Position numbers and translations under genes: made by a program
NCBI GenBank assembly: GCA_008828725.1
Contig: MEHQ01004122.1
Location: forward strand, 94,714-158,713
From: Saccharina japonica
Taxonomy: Eukaryota > Sar > Phaeophyceae > Laminariales > Laminariaceae
Reading direction: 5' to 3'
Length of the DNA stretch: 64,000 nt
Notes under the pieces: generated by a model
Seen by the model: the letters and a program-made list of their open reading frames with translations, nothing else
Database searches by the model: none
What the model was told of the DNA's origin: nothing
In this document: piece by piece, positions 59,264 through 64,000 of the stretch
Numbering within the stretch: the first letter of the stretch is position 1
Layout: each line of letters starts with the position of its first letter

Positions 59264-59270
59264 ATTTAGC

Positions 59271-60225
59271 TACCACTCTTCTTACGCGCACACGCCTTGC
59301 GTCGCTGTTATGTGTTGATATTTGACCTATACCACGTACTGCTGTAATTGGATTGTATATCGTTCGAAAAATTGCGGGTATACGCGGAGCAGCGGCGGGC
59401 TTTATATACCTTGGTAGGCGTTTCTACTGTGATAACAACCCCTCCCGGCCTGCGAGACGAATCAAGTGCTACATTAATAGACGCCTTTCTCTTGTTGACG
59501 CGATCGTGTCAACACGTTGCTGTAGTGTCGAATGACTCGGCGTATATAAGAAGGAGTGCGTGTCTTAGCGAGTTTATCGGCTCGTAGCTGATGATGTGTA
59601 CGCGTAGACCCGCTTGCCGATGACCCGATGACCTACGAACACAGTGGCGGGGCCCAAGAAAACCCAACAAAAAACCAAGACACAGTCTACAAATATATAT
59701 TGAAAGATTTAACACAGACAAAATCCACTGCACACTCGCATGTGAGCTTCACATAAACATAGAGTAGAAAATGACGACAGTGACCCCAAGCCGGGTTGAT
59801 CGATGGAAATATAACCAACACATACACCGTAGGGCTGTGTGGGCGGTGCGCGCGTGCTCGCAGCTCACACCAAGAGGTAGGGCGTCAGGAGTGGTGATAC
59901 TAACCGTTGGTTGCTGATATACAGTAGTTTAACGATAATCAGGGCATGATACCACCCAAGACCCATCATGTTCGTCGAATGTTCCTACTGTAAATATGGG
60001 GTCCGACTACTACTCTGTATTGGGTACATACTTTATCCCATGTGCCATCTGACGATATTATGCAGCGCATATTCCAAGAATACCATGCACATACTGGTAT
60101 TTTTCTGGGTACATTCATAGCACTACTGTACCCACTACAGAGTCGCGTGACTGAATGGGTTAGTTAGTGTTTTTTGTGGGGCTACAAAAAACAAATATAG
60201 CCAGCAACAGGAGATTAGTATTCGA
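59271..60225. other. No gene recognised
   Basis: Short frames only, including two overlapping ones at 59348-59587. No repeats were noted. Confidence 0.5.
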
Positions 60226-60617
60226 GAATCCTACGGTGCGGTACATGTTCGAATTTTTGTTTATTCTGTTTTTCATTCGGTGCGGTGCGGTTTAGAACCG
60301 TATGTATGGATGCGGTACGGTTCGGACAATACAGGTCAAAACAATACCACCGTATCTGTACCATAACAACCCACTTGATTTTGAAGACGCTCAGAAGGCC
60401 TTCTCACGCTTTTTACTTTTTTGAGAGCGGAACGATGTGGCTTGGTGCAGATTACCTGGTATATTTTTATAATGTTTTGCTGTGCTGTGCGGTACGGTGC
60501 GAATGTATATTTGGAGGATCCCACGGCGCGGTGAGATTCAATGATGTTACAGGAACATCGGACGGTGCAGTGTAGCGCGGTGAAACCGCACCGAGCCTCG
60601 CTGTACCAAAACAACAA
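60225..60617. repeat. CGGTGCGGT-rich sequence, possible DNA transposon remnant
   Basis: CGGTGCGGTGCGGTTTAG, GGATGCGGTACGGTTCGG, GCGGTACGGTGCG and GGTGCAGTGTAGCGCGGTG recur on the plus strand, with GAAACCGCACCG near the right end. Such clustered short words are seen near the ends of some hAT elements; termini and target duplication were not found. Confidence 0.35.
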
Positions 60618-60947
60618 GTCGCACCATCAATAATAGCCTTGGTATTATTATCGTATGTTACGTACGCACGGAACCTATAAACTCGCGGCGAAGAAATACT
60701 GACTATATTATGGAAGGTGTACAGGCAGTATATAGTGAGGGTTGGACTCGCAACTAAGAGTAAAGCCGCCGGAGGATTGTGATCTCTCGTCTCTCTGGGA
60801 CAGCAGGAGAAGTGGGTTGTTGTCTATCGAGAAAGAGCGACGCCTTGGGTGAAAAAGCTCGGGGAGAGCTTGACTGACGAGGGCAAGAAGCCAAGAAGAT
60901 CGGAAGAGGAGGCCGAAGGACAAGTTATAGCAAGGGTGCGTAGCTGA

Positions 60948-61793
60948 CGTATTTCAACATTTTTATGAAGGGCAATAACCGAAAACGGGTACACCCGCTC
61001 CGGTTGGAGTCAAAAACGGGTACAGCGTGGAATCGAGTCAAAACACCACACACCCCACGAGCCATCACGGGATAGATTGGCCAAAATCACATCCTGCCCG
61101 TTTCTGAGGGATAGTGACAACCAGGCACACTTGTCGGCGCGCAACTATACACTTAGACGTGTCCACATTATGTTTGGAGGACTCAGGTCCGGGTGGGATC
61201 GGAAGCAGGGTCAGGTATCAGAGGTGTTTAGAGGCCGAGGGTTCTGGCGGGAAGCATGTATGTGTTTTACTTGGTCTCAGCGTCTAGCTGAAATGCACCC
61301 TATACTACAGCCAAGCAGTCGTATTACAGTAAAACTACATGTGAGTGGTATCATATATACGTACAACAGGTATGTTGATACTGCTGGGCATACATATGAC
61401 AGTATATAGGTGGATGGTCGTGTCACTCTGAAGACGGACGTACCCAGGTGCGTAAAATGGTCGAATAGAGTTTAAGTTAATTGTGAAAACGCTTGGAAGA
61501 AAATGAAACAACGAACGAGCGGCCGCAGACGCAGTGTAGAGCGAGGCACACTGTAGGCAAGTGGTTAAAGCAAAATAAATAACCAGAAACGGTTGAAAGC
61601 CAAGCATAATAGACATTTACAGTTGTACCCGGGACAGTATCTCTCAAAAATGGGTACCAGGTACAATTTTGTTTTGGCCAATCGCGTGGCTCGCTGGGTG
61701 TGGTTTTTACTTGGTTCCAGGCTGTACCTGTTTTTAAGTGAAAACCGACCGGGTATACCCGTTTTTGGTTATCGCCCTTTTATTAAAATACGT
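60948..61793. mobile_element. TIR element of about 0.85 kb with ~130-bp inverted ends
   Basis: The left end (to about 61085) has GGGCAATAACCGAAAACGGG..TACACCCG, then GATTGGCCAAAATCAC. The right end (from about 61665) has ATTTTGTTTTGGCCAATCGC, then GGGTATACCCGTTTTTGGTT and ATCGCCC. The arms are diverged but collinear. The interior carries only an unsupported 110-codon frame. The exact ends and target duplication are unclear, so the superfamily is open. Confidence 0.6.
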
Positions 61794-61972
61794 GCGTGCG
61801 AGTACCAGCCCCCGCATACCTTCACGGACAATAGGGGACAAAAAAACGTGCCCAAGTAACCTCATGTGCGTGCACTTCGTTGTGTTGTCTGTTGGTAGGG
61901 CAAAAACCGGGCCCTAAGGAAAGCATATTTTCATGGAATGCGCTTCGGGGTGTTTTGTTATGACGATCTTAG

Positions 61973-62195
61973 GGCCATTCTTATCGGAGCCATAAATTTC
62001 CAAAATTTCCAAAATTTCCAATATTGTTTTTCGCGCAATTTTCTATATTTCCACTTTTTTCTTTTTTTTTCCCCTTTATTCCCTTTATTGGAACGTGAAG
62101 TCTTCCAAACATTCCTCTCAAGAATTTCCAATATTTCCAATGTTTCCAATTTTTCCAATGTTTCCTTTTTTTTTTTCTCCGGTCCAATTTGGACC
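61973..62195. mobile_element. Hairpin MITE relative with altered right end
   Basis: Starts TTA-GGGCCATTCTTATCGG followed by AAATTTCCAAAATTTCC runs, matching the nested element at 12236 in reverse. The right side does not end in the expected inverse terminus; instead a palindrome CTCCGGTCCAA-T-TTGGACCGGAG lies at 62177-62199. The right end was probably lost or replaced. Confidence 0.55.
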
Positions 62196-62229
62196 GGAGA
62201 CTCAGCAAGCATAATCCCAAAAGTGAAGC

Positions 62230-62385
62230 CCGATTTTCAAGATAATAGGCGTGACAAAAGTTGCCCCAGTTTTCAAGTTACTCAGCGTGACAGCAAAGTG
62301 ACCCCCGAAATCAAGTTGATAAGCGTGACAGAAACTTGACCCCTGAAATCAAGTTGATAAGCGTGACAGAAAAGTGACCCCCTCA
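62230..62385 (+). repeat. 38-bp minisatellite, about four units
   Basis: Units start TCAAGTTGATAAGCGTGACA and continue GAAA, then AGTGACCCCYGAAA. Starts are near 62238, 62275, 62313 and 62351. The last two are nearly identical; the first two are more diverged. Confidence 0.8.
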
Positions 62386-62389
62386 AACC

Positions 62390-63140
62390 ACACCACGGGT
62401 ACCCCCTTGTCCCCTCGACCCTCAAAGCTCGTTCTGGGCGTACAGCAGCGGCGTCGCGACAGTTTTCGCACGCCTCGACAGCCAAGCACGCACCATGGGT
62501 CCCGGCCGAGTATCGGCATCAGAGGATGGGTATGTGCGACACGCCGAGCGCGGCAGTACGCACGCTGAGCACATGAGCAAGCACGCACGCTTGCAGCCTC
62601 CGATCGAATCGGCGTGTGCACCGCTCCAGTGATATCTCGAGGTTGCTCGTACATAATTGAACATGGATAGGCACTGAGTGTAAGCCTGTCCAAGTCCTAG
62701 ACCCGTGCCTAAGAACATGCGAACACCAACAGCGGTTCGTCAGCCCTCGGCCCCTCCCTCAACCCCTACAGCAGACCCTGCTCAAAAATGACCGACCTCT
62801 GGGAGCTCCACATCTATGATTAATATTGTTTGAACAGGGGTGCGGGGGGGGATCCTGATGGGTTGATATTTTGCGGATCATGTCATGAAAGCAAGCCACG
62901 ACGCCTCACCACCACGTGTATGAGTACATGCCACGCCCCACCACCACACCTCGCGAGCTCGCAACATCAACGGTGACTATGTATCGGTATGCATTTGCCG
63001 TTCGCAGTGTTTGTGCCATTGTTCCTTGAACTTCTCATCGTTTATAGTTCGGCCATGGTCAACACCAACAACAGCAGCAGCAGTAGCAGCAGCAGCAGCA
63101 GGAGCCTGAGGGAAGTGGTGTACCCCAACGCCGGGCTCTA
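62390..63140. other. No gene recognised
   Basis: GC-rich with short frames on both strands, and a CAG/AGC microsatellite at 63071-63101. No element was recognised. Confidence 0.45.
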
Positions 63141-63144
63141 GCTC

Positions 63145-63531
63145 GTGAAGGCAGTGGTGCCTAATTCCCATCGCGAGCGGCCCCCATCTGCCGTGGCTCG
63201 TGTCTCCGTAGGCCCTCATTACCGGGGCGAGCGATCCTTTTTCGGACCTAGTGGTACTCGCGAGTTGGATCCTCGCCAACTCCCGCATCTAGATTCTTGT
63301 TTACCGACCAACCTCAGCGCGTTCAATCAACACCAACGACTGCGAACATACTTTGTATTTTTCGATCTCAAAAACGAAAGCACCGTCTATTATAGATTAT
63401 CGTTGGTGATACCCTGGCAAGTGCACAAGGCTGTGCCTCTCGACGCTAGTCGAGATGGTTGGCACCTTGAGTGGTCGTGGACCAGAAGCAGAGGAACTGC
63501 TTGGTGCGGTAGAGATGTGAAGATATGTTGA
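63145..63531 (+). CDS. Unrecognised 128-aa open frame
   Basis: Starts MKAVVPNSHRERPPSAVARV. The middle has TYFVFFDLKNESTVYYRLSL, which looks protein-like, and the end has WHLEWSWTRSRGTAWCG. No family is recognised. It runs into the LTR at 63526, so the real frame may have been cut by that insertion, or it may be chance. Confidence 0.25.
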   Translation: MKAVVPNSHRERPPSAVARVSVGPHYRGERSFFGPSGTRELDPRQLPHLDSCLPTNLSAFNQHQRLRTYFVFFDLKNESTVYYRLSLVIPWQVHKAVPLDASRDGWHLEWSWTRSRGTAWCGRDVKIC

Positions 63532-63885
63532 ACACTGGCGCTTAGGTGGCCAACACAGCACACACAGATCCACAGAGAGAGAACGCAGAAGTCCAGATGA
63601 CGGCACGTCCTAGAGACAACCAGGAAAGCTAAGAGCCGAGGCTATCCAGAGAGATCCATCCTAGAGACGACCAGGAAAGCTAGGAGCCGAGGCTATCCAG
63701 AGAGATCCACATGGAAGAGTAAAGGATACGATCCTACGAGTAGAGAAGGCTACGATCCTACGAGTAGAGAAGGCTACAGCAGTAATTCCTCCGCATACAT
63801 ATGCGTTACTCACGAACCGAAATGTACAAGAGCAGTACTACTGAACATTGACTTATATTGGCTATGTGCTAATATTTCCATAACA
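63526..63885 (-). mobile_element. LTR of a second Copia-type element (fossil, runs off the window)
   Basis: 360 bp from TGTTGAACACTGG to CCATAACA on the plus strand. Directly to its right, CTCCCCCTCAATGAA is the complement of the polypurine tract TTGAGGGGGAG that precedes the 3' LTR in many Copia elements. So this is a 3' LTR of a minus-strand element whose body lies beyond the window. A 51-bp tandem pair (63609 and 63660) and a 23-bp pair (about 63727 and 63750) sit inside the LTR. The partner LTR and target duplication cannot be seen. Confidence 0.7.
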
Positions 63886-64000
63886 CTCCCCCTCAATGAA
63901 AGTTGCTCTGAATTGTACCAAACTTGTGATTACAAAGATACATGGGAATTCATTTCAATCCATTTCGTTCTAGTATTTGAATTTGTGTACGTGCTACAGA

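Noticed and set aside
62230-62385. Possible CRISPR-like array because of regular repeats
   Set aside because: Units are directly adjacent with no unique spacers, and the context is eukaryotic.

Overview
Eukaryotic nuclear DNA, very rich in repeats. It resembles a large stramenopile-type genome such as a brown alga, but that is inference: no rRNA, organelle or strongly diagnostic gene is present. Signs of a eukaryote are GT-AG introns with matching codon phases, LINE, SINE, LTR and MITE insertions with target-site duplications, and TTAGGG-type repeats inside the sequence. No bacterial operon, CRISPR array or prophage is seen. Most short open frames are chance.

Host genes. The only convincing host gene is a multi-exon plus-strand gene, whose recognisable exons run from about 24.7 to 37.5 kb. 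It encodes the extracellular part, single membrane helix and basic tail of a membrane protein of unknown function. Eight exons were placed by splice sites and phase. Its 3' half (exons D, E, F plus about 2-3 kb downstream) is present again at 48.9-52.8 kb with all three exon frames open, so a partial gene duplication is present. The introns of the first copy are packed with MITEs, a SINE, a GTA microsatellite and long poly-C/G tracts; the same intron is 5.5 kb in copy 1 and 0.5 kb in copy 2.

Mobile DNA by region. 1.3-2.3 kb: four units of a roughly 270-bp tandem repeat. 2.3-5.0 kb: an 11-bp repeat array in two opposite-facing halves, with triple-nested MITEs in the middle. 7.4-8.5 kb: an old LTR followed by SINEs. 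11.4-12.6 kb: a GGGTACCC-rich element, then a MITE inside a MITE. 13.2, 17.0-17.8 and 22.7-23.4 kb: large hairpin-forming inverted repeats. 42.8-47.5 kb: a broken or non-autonomous Copia-type LTR element on the minus strand holding a nested solo LTR. 53.0-54.9 kb: an 11-bp array and a 1.4-kb foldback. 55.5-57.8 kb: a second opposite-facing 11-bp array. 58.15-59.26 kb: a 5'-truncated LINE with a target-site duplication. 60.9-61.8 kb: a TIR element. 63.5 kb to the end: the LTR and start of another minus-strand Copia element.

Two systems stand out. One is a MITE family with 20-26 bp termini and 4-bp target duplications, in at least ten copies, some nested and one datable by an empty site in the duplicated gene. 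The other is a set of long inverted structures, from near-perfect palindromes to arrays with an 11-bp period, that could fold into long hairpin RNAs.
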